Shown here in pieces: positions 37,056 to 46,692 of a stretch of 64,000 nt of DNA. This stretch comes from Mucidula mucida (lineage: Eukaryota > Basidiomycota > Agaricomycetes > Agaricales > Physalacriaceae): positions 1 through 64,000 of the forward strand of contig JADNYV010000020.1 in the NCBI GenBank assembly GCA_015501055.1. The letters are read 5' to 3'. The translations under genes were made by a program, and so were the position numbers. Below the pieces are notes generated by a model that was given only the letters and a program-made list of their open reading frames with translations, was not told the origin of the DNA and did not search any database. Each line of letters begins with the position of its first letter. Within the stretch, counting starts at the first letter, position 1.

Positions 37056-39301
37056 CTCTTGAGGTGACGTGAGTAGGATGTTCGGAAGATGACATCCGAG
37101 CATCTAGCCTTTGATGTCAGCACCCCATCAAGACCATGTCGCCAGGATGTTTCCTCATAAATCGCACGTGTCTTCCATTGAGCCTTGTAACTAGAGTATC
37201 AGAATTTTGTATACTCGAAACATTGTTGAATGCATGGGTACTCTATTCTGAAATGACAGTAATTTTATACGGTATCCTGTGAGCCTCCGACCAGGGTACA
37301 ATCATTTGAAAGCGGGCAGCTGCGCCGCCTGCGCGTCGCGACTAATTCTTTGCCACTTGTGCTCACGAACACGGAAAACAGATATAAATCACTTGATTAA
37401 TAGGTATGATAAAATATGTAAACGAATGGTGATCTATAGACATTGGGAAGCACAGCGAAATCTAGGACGACGATGACGGCCCAGCCACAGGTGCCGGCGC
37501 CGCCGCCACTCGGTTTCCTTGAGCTTCAGCACTCAGCATGAAGGCATTGATCGATACGGTGGCGGCTGCATCCCCAAAGCGATGGCGATCCTTGGTGAGA
37601 GCATGTTGGAAAACCCTGTCGTGGTGATCTGTCAGTCTATGGGTTCGGAAGCGGTTGAAAACACGTACTTGGTAATCTTTGCGGCATCCTTCTTTTCCTC
37701 TCGGATCTTCACAAGTTTCGCATCGATACAATCCCAAAAGTCGGACGGCACCTTTCCATTCATGCTCTCGTCAAGCTTAGCTGCATACAAATACCGCTGA
37801 GAACAGTCCGACTCAGCTCATGACACACAGAAGCTCACGAAAGCTCACCAAAAACGCGACGCGCGCAACAAACGGAAGTGTGATAGACACAACAACACCA
37901 GTACTGGTGACGGTATCGATGATCTTCTCAGTGAGCTCGTAAATGCCCCACGAGGGTCCGTCAAACTTCTTTAGAGTGTCGTTAAAGATTCCCATGGATT
38001 GTCCGATCTGTGCGAAGGTGTAAGTCAGAATGCAAGGCGAAGAAGTAAGTCGTACCAAGTCTTTCGTGTCGTTGCGATAATGAATAAACTTTGAGCCAAT
38101 GTATCTCCCGATAAGCTTGTTAGCAGCTTTGTCGCGGGAGACACCAGCTGGAATATTTCCATCTGCTGCAAGCTGTGTCTAAGGTTGTGTTAGTTACACA
38201 GCCGCTCGGAAAGACGCATCACACCATGAGCTTCTTGTTGGGCCATTCTTTATAGGCGGAGAGGTCACTGCTCAGGAAGAGCTCTGCAGCTTTGACATCG
38301 ATGGCATTCTGAACACAGTAAGATGAGAACTTCGAAGATGAAACTGCATACCGTGAGCGCAGCAGGCAGGGTATTATCTGCCCATACATCGTCGACGCGC
38401 TCTTTCGCCATTAGGGTCTCTAGCTTGGAGAACAAGGCAAGTCGCTCAAATGCCCATTGCTTGGTGCGACCCGCCTCGGGAACGCTGAGAAGTCGTAACA
38501 AGGAGTCGAATTTATCGCACTGGAAGTATCATGAGCAAAGAACAAATACTCCAAGGATACACTTACATCTTCCCCATCTGACGCTTCCGATTCCGTGACG
38601 GATTCATCTGGATTAAGGATGGCGCGCTGTACGTTGCTCGACTCCGAGGGCTCAGCAAAGGCTTCCGCAAGAAGCTGCGCAAGGCGCTCATTACAAATTG
38701 GCACATCGCTGGGGACAGTCTGAAGCTGTTCAGACTGATGAATAATGGTACGGCTCATCGAGTTCAGACGCACCATAGGCCCCAAAGCAAACAACTCCTG
38801 CAAGTGGCAGTTCGTATCCTGAACGTGTCCAATGAGCGGTTTCAAGGCAGCGGAGACTGCTCGTTCCAAAGGTACCACCGCCTCCTCGTGAAGCAGTTGG
38901 CGAAGGAGAGCATTTTCTGGTGAATGAGCGACCGGCGGTTTCTGATCATTGTCATCATACTCGGACTGTGTCCCATACGTGCCCGAGGCCGTCAGTCCAT
39001 CAAGAGAAGAGGCCATGATTGAAAGAGGAAAAGGTGCCGGTGAAGCAAGGTGAAGAGCTAAGAGGCATGCTGATGCCGCAGTATTAAACGCAGAAGTTCA
39101 GCAGGTATGTGTTGACGATATGGAGAGGAACATCGGGACGATGTGACGGTGATGAGTCAGACATACTCGGGGTATACCCGAGCAACATGGCCCCAGAATC
39201 ATCGATTCTATCTAACTACGACAAGATCCCAATACGTTAGTCCTGTCTACTTCTGATATCTCTGGTCAACATCCTCAGAAGCTCCGACCAAATTGGTGGT
39301 G
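37049..39301. mobile_element. Inner, complete copy of the same 2,253-bp element
   Basis: Same termini (CACCACC...GGTGGTG), flanked by TA at 37047-37048 and TA at 39302-39303. The inner copy is uninterrupted: the segment corresponding to the outer copy's insertion point reads straight through near 38,873 (CCAAAGGTACCACCGCC). The left 1.8 kb of the two copies match except for at least one base (G at 36622, A at 38448), and the right 0.4 kb look identical. This implies a recent insertion. It carries one spliced gene on the minus strand. Confidence 0.9.
37462..39016 (-). CDS. Element-borne protein of unknown function (intact copy)
   Basis: Starts MASSLDGLTASGTYGTQSEY at 39016 and ends in a Ser run before TAG at 37462. 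About 420 residues over seven or so exons with normal GT-AG introns, e.g. after TESEASDGED. Recognisable blocks: ALLRQLLHEEAVVPLERAV, NERLAQLLAEAFAEP, CDKFDSLLRLLSVPEAG with RTKQWAFERLALFSKLETL, AAELFLSSDLSAYKEWPNKK, DKAANKLIGRYIGSKFIHY, SWGIYELTEKIIDTVTSTGV, DFWDCIDAKLVKIREEKKDA and FQHALTKDRHRFGDAAATVS. It looks like a helical protein of a mushroom-specific family. I see no DDE/D catalytic pattern, zinc-binding transposase domain, helicase or reverse transcriptase. It may be a captured host gene or a new kind of element protein. Function is unknown. Confidence 0.75.
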
Positions 39302-39303
39302 TA
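39295..39303. repeat. Inner element right end: inverted repeat plus TA duplication
   Basis: GGTGGTG then TA, followed by CCACCGCC, where the outer element resumes. Confidence 0.87.
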
Positions 39304-39723
39304 CCACCGCCTCCTCGTGAAGCAGTTGGCGAAGGAGAGCATTTTCTGGTGAATGAGCGACCGGCGGTTTCTGATCATTGTCATCATACTCGGACTGTGT
39401 CCCATACGTGCCCGAGGCCGTCAGTCCATCAAGAGAAGAGGCCATGATTGAAAGAGGAAAAGGTGCCGGTGAAGCAAGGTGAAGAGCTAAGAGGCATGCT
39501 GATGCCGCAGTATTAAACGCAGAAGTTCAGCAGGTATGTGTTGACGATATGGAGAGGAACATCGGGACGATGTGACGGTGATGAGTCAGACATACTCGGG
39601 GTATACCCGAGCAACATGGCCCCAGAATCATCGATTCTATCTAACTACGACAAGATCCCAATACGTTAGTCCTGTCTACTTCTGATATCTCTGGTCAACA
39701 TCCTCAGAAGCTCCGACCAAATT

Positions 39724-39732
39724 GGTGGTGTA
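39724..39732. repeat. Outer element right end: inverted repeat plus TA duplication
   Basis: GGTGGTG then TA, the inverse complement of the left end at 35221-35229. Confidence 0.85.
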
Positions 39733-40709
39733 GTATACGGGAGCGGAACGACCACACACGGCCTGGAACGATGCTTCCGTCATTGTAAATGGTGTCGACT
39801 CTCCACCAGTAGGTTTCCAGGGAGCTGATATTGCTCAAATCGTAAGACGGATCAGAAAGTGCACCCACGTAGGCATCGGAACTTGTGGTCGCGTTTTCTA
39901 CTGTAGCGGCCGACCTGGTGGATATATAGAGGTTGTAGGAAGTAGAGTTTGTCGCTGTCTTGAAATGAAGAGTAAAAGTCTTGTCATCAGCCGAGACGTG
40001 CTCTTCACCGTTGGGAGGTTCAGGAAACGATGGCTGATCGTTTACATTCGGAGTATCGATTTCTATGGCATTGATATACGCTCGTTTGTCAGTTGAAGCA
40101 GAGTCTCCAGAAGGCGTGAATGTGAAGAATGTCGTATCGGATGCCGATGAGACGTTGAAATTGAGGTAGGTAGAGGCTGCTGTCCAAATATTGTCAGATC
40201 GCACTGTCTGGGGGGAAGACTGGAAAGTATACATGTCATAAGTGAGATCGTGACAAGAGAATGAGAACACTGACGCGAATAACAATTTGATCATTTATGG
40301 CAACGTCGATGGATGAGGTCGAGTTGAGAGCATCCCATGCATTGTGCCAAGCAAGAAGGCTATGAGATCCCTCTTCAAGGCCAGAAACTGAAAGCCGGAG
40401 AGCCACACTAGCATCCTTTTTGTCCGAAGAGAGCCCTGCACCCACAAGGAATTCACCGAGATATCCTGTCACGTGTGCCTGCACAATCTTATTTCTGTTT
40501 CCATTCAAAGCGTCACCCATAGCCTCCAGTCCCAACGACACCTCATCGAATGTCGCGTTAGATGAAACATCGCCATTAGTAACGGGCCAGATTTCATATC
40601 CTTCAACAGAGCGAGCAGTCACCGAAGACGGATTCAGCTGCACCTTCAGGGCAAAGATGGGCGCGACAAGGAACGACGGCCCAAAGACTGACGAGAGGAG
40701 AAGACGCAT

Positions 40710-41250
40710 TCTGAGTTAGAGACTAGCCCGAATGTACGAGATTTTATACTCGGCCGTCTGTGTGCGGTCCGGAGTGCGGGAGCAGAAGCCTGCTGAGGCG
40801 ACTCAGGTGAAAGATCCGACTTTATTCCTGCTAGCGAAGGTCCCAAATGAACAATTCATGCATGATGAGGCGCATGCGAGGTACTGAATCTACATGGGAT
40901 GATGGTTCCCGGACGGCCCGGTGTCAAACGAGGTCCTTTTGAGCCACTGTAGGAGAGGTTATGAATAGAGACCAGAGAGAAAGGAAGTGACGTACCAAGT
41001 AAGTACGATTAGTACAATGATGATCATCAATGCATTGGTTTAACTTTTGTCGCCTAGAAGTGGACAGAGAAACGAGAATATAAGGGTTGCCAAAAAAGGC
41101 TTCATCTACAAACTCCGCTGTTGGCCGCAACTTCTCCGCAACAAGCACTGTCTCTAAAAAGAACAAGACACGTTAGAATGGGACCGCCATTTATGAGACG
41201 TATCTGTACAAACAAAACGCAGTCCTACACCCCCCATCAATTTTCCTAGC
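40710..41250. other. Shared upstream region of the lyase-like and F-box genes
   Basis: About 0.54 kb between divergent starts. A minus-strand open stretch at 40924-41166 (VDEAFFGNPYILVSLSTSRR) and a short hydrophobic run (MIIIVLIVLTW) next to a good GTACGT...CTACAG intron hint at a very small spliced gene, but no ATG-led model holds together. Not called as a gene. Confidence 0.3.
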
Positions 41251-43253
41251 ATGCTCTACAAATCTGTCTCAACCCTCTCTACACTTCTCGCGAATCTTGT
41301 GCTAGAGAACAAGCACGCAACGCAACAGCCAACATGTTTCATACAGCGGCTCAGTCCCGATATCGTAGTTGACTGTTTGTTCCCTTTACTTTGCGTGGAG
41401 GAAATCATCTGCCTTAGACGGGTACGCGAATTTTCATCTTGCCTGAGTTGCACGCTGATTTCTTGTAAAGGTTAATAAGCTATTCTTCCTCCTGACCCAA
41501 GAGCCTATAGTTTGGCAACGCATTCTCCAGCGCCTCGCGATCCCCACCCCTCCTCTGAGCACAAAATTCCGCCCTGGCGTCAAACTACCAGATCACGAAG
41601 CCGAAGAGATTGTTACTCGTGCTGTCACCGTCGATGACCGCTTCCGCGATGCTAATACGATGCTTCACACCTCGTTCAAACTCACTATACCTGAAATTGT
41701 CCTCGAATTAAAGCTGCTCATCGGAGGCAAGCATCTCGTAGCGTCCGTGGCGCGTCGTCGTAACACAGGATGGACCTACGCGCTAGCTATCATGAACGTG
41801 GAACCGCATGAAAGAGATCCGAGCACCACTCTGGCGTTGAGCGAAGATCTAGAATCCCGCGCTTACTGTCTTGATGCTAAACTTATGAGATATCATGGTG
41901 AAGATGGCATCATGATATCCCACGTTCGACGATTCTGGAGTCCTGATCCTCAAGCTATCGGTTCACAATACGAGTTGGACGAGCAACCGTATGTTGTGCA
42001 TTGCCTACAGTGCTTGTTCTCCTCCTCATGTTAATTGACAGGCAGATCAATCTTGACGAGCAAGTTTTCGACGCGTACTCGGGCGAAAAGTACCCCCAAG
42101 AATTCGAATGCGAGTGTACATTCGTTTCCATCATCGATCTCGAGAGGGCTATGGACCCGCATGCCAAGGCACGGCTAGGTGCGCGCAACATTTTCAGACC
42201 TGTCCGTCAGTATTGGTCGGCACTTCGAATCTACGAACCGGTGTTGTACAGCTTACATGAGAGAGCACACGTCTCCTTCACGGAGCAACCGAGGTATACC
42301 ACCACATCGCAGCCTCCAGACAGGGTCGTCTTCCTCCCCATTGAATCCGATGCCACGCCATCGGTGTTGATCTGCAACAGAATACCAGCTCGTGCAACTT
42401 GGGTATGTCAGAATATCCTCGAGTGCTCTAACGCTTACCGTCTCTTACACAGATGCACCGTGTCCGCCAATTACGCGTTCTTCCAGGACAGAACCAGGTT
42501 CTCGTCGTTCGTAGTGTTTATCACTCGCAATTCAGGTCCGAACACGCCATCGAACTATACAACCTACCACCGAAAGGTCATATCGCCGAGTACCCTTGCA
42601 AGCAACGAGTGATGTTGGAGCGGGATGGCGTGATACGCAACTTCCACCTCTCTGACTTTTACCTTCCTCCCACGTACACTGTGTCAAACAACCAAGATCG
42701 ATATCCGCCGATATCCATCTACATGGTGCCGAACGAACCGCAGATGGTCTTTCATTACCTTCTCTGGCCAACCAGGACACAGGGAACTACTGATAATGCC
42801 AGCTGGATATACGACCTGTCGGAGTCAATAGTGGCGCAATCTGGACGGGAAGTCGACAGCAACATCAACCTCAGGATACTCCCTGGCATACACCGTGCGT
42901 TGGCCTGGGGCCATCAGCTGTTTGACCGGCGGGAGAGTCCGCATACTCTCCTTTTCCAGAGATACATTTGTCGCCAGCGCGGCCCGCTGAGGACGGACTG
43001 GCAGGATAAGCCTCAGGAGAAAATGTTGGCGCGCGGTCGCAAGGAGATCCCACAGCTGAATATCTTTGCGTACGTCGAGAACGTGAACATCAACACGTTT
43101 CCAGAGTTTTTCGAAAAGGGGATCGCGAGTATTACCTGGGACGAGTCAATCGGGCGCACATGTGCGGTTTGTGGGGATAGTAATGTTATCACTGTGATGG
43201 ACTTTGCCAAGACTGATGGAATGGACCGCTCTGCTTTGACGAAGAATTGGTAA
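41251..43253 (+). CDS. F-box protein with propeller-like C-terminal region
   Basis: The N-terminal FIQRLSPDIVVDCLFPLLC with VEEIICLRR, spliced to VNKLFFLLTQEPIVWQRIL, is an F-box (LPxxIxxxIFxxLxxxxLxxxxxVxKxxxxxxxxPxxWxxxL). The rest is a long region found in many mushroom F-box proteins, with KLLIGGKHLVASVARR, CECTFVSIIDLERAMDPHAK, QVLVVRSVYHSQFRSEHAI, HRALAWGHQLFDRRESPHTL and SIGRTCAVCGDSNVITVMDF near the end. The last motif is common in this expanded basidiomycete family. The product is probably an SCF substrate receptor with unknown target. About four introns. ATG 41251, TAA at 43251-43253. Confidence 0.78.
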
Positions 43254-44030
43254 ATTGAATTATACAAGTATGTAGTGATGTTCGCCGATGTTCACATAAC
43301 CTATGCATATTCGCGACGTGTGTGAAGGATGTTTTGCCATAGCTGGGCTCTATCTTTCCTCTACTAACTTCGCGAGCCAATCGAGCGGCAGTGACGGGCC
43401 GAGGCACCTCTTCCTGAGCGCGTTCATTGAGCACTTCCGATTTCTTGCGAAAATGCGGCCACTACCCCTTGGAGAAACGTCGAAATACTCTTTCAAGATA
43501 CCATACAAGGCCCCTTGTCGTACTGACTCTGTCTCGTCGGAAAAGATGTAATGCTTGGCAATTGCAACAGCTTTCTATGGATCGTCACTTCTGTGAAAAA
43601 TCCTACAGTATTTCTTCGTATCGCATTGGAACCTCTTATTGCTGATGTCTTTGGCGTGTACGCCAACTTGCGGTATCGTCGTCCTAAAATATGACGTTGC
43701 GATGTCTCCATCTCGATTTTGCTAGCTAGCTCCCGTAAGTACCCTTGCCTGAGTTTGTTCACGCACTGACACTTGACTAGACTCCACCTTCACTAGCGCC
43801 ATCTATAGAGCGATCCATAGCCTGAAACTCGACTCTTCAGAACGAGTGACAAATTTGGTATGTAAACAACAACACATTTTTTGTAACAACAAAATGAAAG
43901 CTCAACCGGGAATAAACGAGTGGAAGAATTCTGCGAATACAGCCCGTCCGACGAATGCAAGACCATGATCGCGTCTTTCCTCGCCTCAACATCACTGAAT
44001 TCCAGCGTCGGATTGTAAAGAGAAGTTGAA
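43254..44030. other. Intergenic region
   Basis: About 0.8 kb between convergent genes. The part from about 43,920 to 44,030 resembles the flanks downstream of the other hydrophobin copies and is probably the HYD1 3' UTR. Nothing else is supported. Confidence 0.4.
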
Positions 44031-44481
44031 TTAGATGTTAATGGGGATGCAGCCAATGGAGATGAGCCCGCCTAGACAAGTACAGTAAGTAAAGCGCTTT
44101 TCTAGTAATCAATGAAGCGCTTATGCATACCGACGGAGTTATTCTCGCAGCACACTGGGTTGGCAGAGCTACATTTTCATTTCAGATTGTCAACATCCAC
44201 CGACAGGAAAGTTTCACCCACCATTCGCTGCCTCCGACGCCGATGATGGTGAGTGGGGAGCAGTTGATGCCGATGATGGCGGTCAAATCGGGCAGGACGA
44301 TGCCCAAGAGGGAGAGGATCACGCTGACCAGCGGGTCGGTGGCAGTGGTGGTTGTGTCGCAGCACTGGATGGGACCAGTGGCGCATTGCCCGTCCCCGTC
44401 AGCGCGGGGGGCGGGAGTGGGAGTGGCGGCCGCAAAGGCTGCGAGAGCAAGGGTGGTGAGAGTAACAAGCTTGAACTGCAT
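44031..44481 (-). CDS. Class I hydrophobin, copy 1 (intact)
   Basis: A small secreted protein that self-assembles into a water-repellent film on hyphae, spores or fruit bodies. Signal peptide MQFKLVTLTTLALAAFAAAT; mature protein starts near TPTPAPRADGD. All eight cysteines are present with spacing C-X6-CC-X32-C-X12-C-X5-CC-X12-C-X5, within the class I range. Residues Cys33, 40, 41, 74, 87, 93, 94 and 107 of 112. Two introns: one splits the Cys87 codon (TG|C), and one follows ENNSV. Conserved blocks are INCSPLTIIGVGG and NPVCCENNSVGGLISIGC. A TATA-like box lies about 70 bp upstream. It is the first of four tandem copies in the same orientation. Confidence 0.93.
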
Positions 44482-46236
44482 GCTTAGAGACTTGGTATGA
44501 TGGTACTGGAACTGTGTGTTTGAGTGAAGAAACAAACCGGTTTGTCGCAAGCCTTTTATACCAGCTAACTTCCCAAAAGGTACTAGAAACATGGCACGAC
44601 GAGGTCCTTGTCTAAATGGAGTGTAAAGGAAATGAAGGACTGGGGAATGTCGAGTCTAGGTGCGGAGGGTATGGATTTGAACCCTTGTATGACTTCGTGC
44701 AACATGGAAAGAACTCGACTTGGGAACAGAATTCGCTTGCTATTAGCCGGCTCAGTCAATATGGGGCGATGGCCAAGCAAAATAACGAAATTGCATCTAC
44801 ATCGGACTGAATTACAAGGTACGACGGAGAACGCGTACGTATCGAGTTCTTCACCTCGAGTAGTTGCTTGACATTTAGAGTTTCCGTAGACTTACCTTCC
44901 TGTGGCATCATTCTGCTATCGAAATATCGGTGGTTTCGGTAGGTTACTTGAGCTCGACAGACCTCCTTAGCATCAGTCGGGTTCACCCAAATCACTCTCC
45001 TCACGTAGCGCGCACTGTCAGGCTGCCCACCTGTACATCAAACATCCACAAACTCGGTTTTGTAGCATCGCTTTCAACTGACATAGAAGCTACGACGAGT
45101 TCAGACCATGCTTGTACTGTAAACGTGCCAAGAAAAAAAGGCATAAATCTGGGGTCCATCGCACCAAACTATTCGCTTCGGACGCGGGCTTGTGTCAAGT
45201 GACGCGACTAGGCTCATTGCAGAAGACAGCCCACAACGTGCATTGTCAATTGTTCCAGCAGGAGAATGAGTCGGCTGTCATGGAGCACACGCGCATTTCA
45301 CATAACGATGGAGAAGACAGGCTGTAAAAGGAAGGAATACAAGTCCAACTTGGAAATGCGTAAGTTGGCCGGAGTTGTCGGCAACGAAGAAGCAAGCGGA
45401 TGACCGCCTAGGTCCACAGCATCATTAGTTTTCCGGCATTGGTTGGGCATTGGGCAAGAACGCAGAGTCATGGCAGAGATTTCGATATAGCAGTAGTGCA
45501 GCGTAGACTTTAATGCCTGAAGTTTCAATGCTCCTTGTGCACCAGGCGCCGCGGAGCCACAAGCAGCTGTTGGAAGTTGAAGCAGAACGCCGTCGTGAGT
45601 AGTTCGGCATTTTCCGAACCAGAAGCGGCATGCTGATGCCGAGATACGTCTTGCATTGAACTTCCATGGCAAAATATTTCCCGGCGTTTTTCATCGCTCC
45701 CTCTTCCGATGCGTTTGATATGGTTACTTACATCTGTCTCTCAAAAGCGACTCTCTGTTGAAGTACAAACAAATCCACTCATCCACAGCAACAAGTTTCT
45801 ACTTTGAACCGTCAGCGCTACCTCTTGCAAGGTCTTTCATTGCGCCGCGACTAAACAAGGTGCTTCAGAACTTCTGAACGGTGGTATCTCTGCTCTGCGT
45901 CCAGTGCCGCTTTCGTCTCATCCCTGGAATATGATGCATGGCGTCGTGACTTGCTGCCGCCTGGCACTGACAACTGTAAGTTCCTCCTGTACTGACGATT
46001 GACTGGAGTTTTTTAACAAGGTACAACAATATTCCTCAAGTCGCCACGTCCCAAACTAGTTTACAACAACATGAATTTCGTGACTAATTAGGCATAGTAA
46101 ATGAAAAGTCTGGGAACTAAAAGAGCGCTACGATGTCTCCGAATACAGTTTGTCCGGCAAGTGCAAGACCACGATCATATCTGCTCTCGTCTCAACATCA
46201 CTGCATTCCGGCTTCGCTTTGTAAAGACAGTTTGAA
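44482..46236. other. Spacer with coding relic between hydrophobin copies 1 and 2
   Basis: About 1.75 kb. It contains the copy 1 promoter and, at about 45,300-45,690 on the minus strand, coding-like sequence (including FFVADNSGQLTHF) that is related to a segment near 50,250-50,400 (FLVSDNPGQPYARL). It looks like an old gene fragment carried along by duplication. A plus-strand segment near 45,910 (SSLEYDAWRRDLLPPGTDN) is also protein-like. No intact gene. Confidence 0.4.
44551..44560 (-). promoter_or_regulatory. TATA box of hydrophobin copy 1
   Basis: TATAAAAGGC on the minus strand, about 70 bp upstream of the ATG. The same decamer occurs upstream of copies 3 and 4. Confidence 0.7.
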
Positions 46237-46692
46237 TCAGAGGTTAATGGGGAGGCAGCCGATGGAGATGAGCCCGCCTATGATTTCATCGTAAGTAAGT
46301 TGCTCCTCTATCCAACTATGCGGTGATACGTACCAACGGCGTTGTTCTCACAGCAAACGGGGTTAGCAGCGCTGCGACGCTCTTAGCCCACTGAAAGTTG
46401 CGACAGAAAAAATCGACGTACCACGCGCCTCCTCCAATGCCGATGACGGAGAGCGGGGAGCAGTTGATGCCGATGATGGCGGTCACGTCTCCGACGACGA
46501 CACCGAGCAGTCCGAGGATGAGACTAACTAGCGGGTCGGTGGCGGTGGTGGTTGTGTTGCAGCACTGAATTTCGCCGGTGGAGCATTGCCCGTCTCCGCC
46601 GTCCCCGCCGTCAGCGCGGGCGAGGGGAGTGGGAGTCGCGGCCGCAAAGGTGGCGAAACGAGGGCGGTGAGAGTGATGAACTTGAACTGCAT
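46237..46692 (-). pseudogene. Class I hydrophobin, copy 2 (frameshift in the signal peptide)
   Basis: Begins MQFKFITLTALV and then loses frame. Alignment with copy 3 shows that one base is missing near 46,655-46,665, inside the signal-peptide coding part. In the shifted frame the rest of the hydrophobin is intact: FATFAAATPTP, GDGQCSTGEIQCCN, LLGVVVGDVTAIIGINCSPL, NPVCCENNAVGGLISIGC and LPINL with TGA at 46237. All eight cysteine codons and both introns, including the one splitting Cys5, remain. No in-frame ATG upstream of the break can rescue it. The TATA box is also altered. It is either a recent pseudogene or a base error in the assembly. Confidence 0.82.

Larger units (their letters stand above)
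35636..39445 (-). pseudogene. Element-borne gene of the outer copy, interrupted by the inner element
   Basis: The same gene as at 37462-39016. Its ATG is at 39445 and its stop at 35636. The reading frame is cut at codon 48 (a GTA valine codon) in exon 1 by the inner element, whose TA target is inside that codon. Downstream exons at 37046-35636 are otherwise like the inner copy. Confidence 0.85.
35223..39730. mobile_element. Outer copy of a 2,253-bp TA-flanked element, split by an inner copy
   Basis: Begins CACCACCCTCTTGAGGTGAC and ends ...GACCAAATTGGTGGTG, so the terminal 7 bases are inverted repeats (CACCACC/GGTGGTG). It is flanked by TA at 35221-35222 and 39731-39732. Joining the flanks with one TA restores the host frame (Ile-Leu-Ala-Phe-Pro). 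Subtracting the inner element and its extra TA leaves 2,253 bp, the same length as the inner copy. Left part 35223-37048; right part about 39304-39730. Both ends also hold a short hairpin-forming palindrome. The superfamily is not recognised: a TA duplication fits Tc1/mariner-like or other cut-and-paste elements, but I see no DDE transposase. Confidence 0.88.
33511..40709 (-). pseudogene. Secreted pectate-lyase-like protein, split by a transposable element
   Basis: The 5' part (40709-39733) encodes a signal peptide (MRLLLSSVFGPSFLVAPIFA), a beta-sandwich-like region, then a fibronectin-III-like stretch with SLETYWWRVDTIYNDGSIVP and GRVWSFR. The 3' part (35220-33511) encodes AFPGADGYGRYARGGRNGAV, VTITEKYITVAGQTAPGKGI, SDVVIRHLRVRPGK, IFDHCSISWTIDESFS (right-handed beta-helix lyase fold) and a C-terminal DVDSDNDGLPDWWDGSDD calcium-type motif. 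In an intact gene the first part should join straight to AFPGADGYG. Here a 4.5-kb insertion at 35,223-39,730 separates them and introduces a stop soon after GRVWSFR. Apart from this, exons and four or more introns look sound, so the break is probably recent. Predicted role before the break: plant cell-wall polysaccharide cleavage outside the cell. Confidence 0.85.

Noticed and set aside
35223..39730. Assembly duplication as a complete explanation of the repeated 1.8-kb and 0.4-kb blocks
   Set aside because: A simple tandem duplication would give left-right-left-right. The observed order, the exact TA at each junction and the base difference between copies fit nested insertion better.
40924..41166. 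Possible small minus-strand membrane protein gene with a good intron
   Set aside because: No ATG-led model joins the open stretch to the hydrophobic exon in one frame. Left as a note.
44670..44760. Possible minus-strand tRNA (GGTTCAAATCC)
   Set aside because: No A-box or cloverleaf can be built around it.
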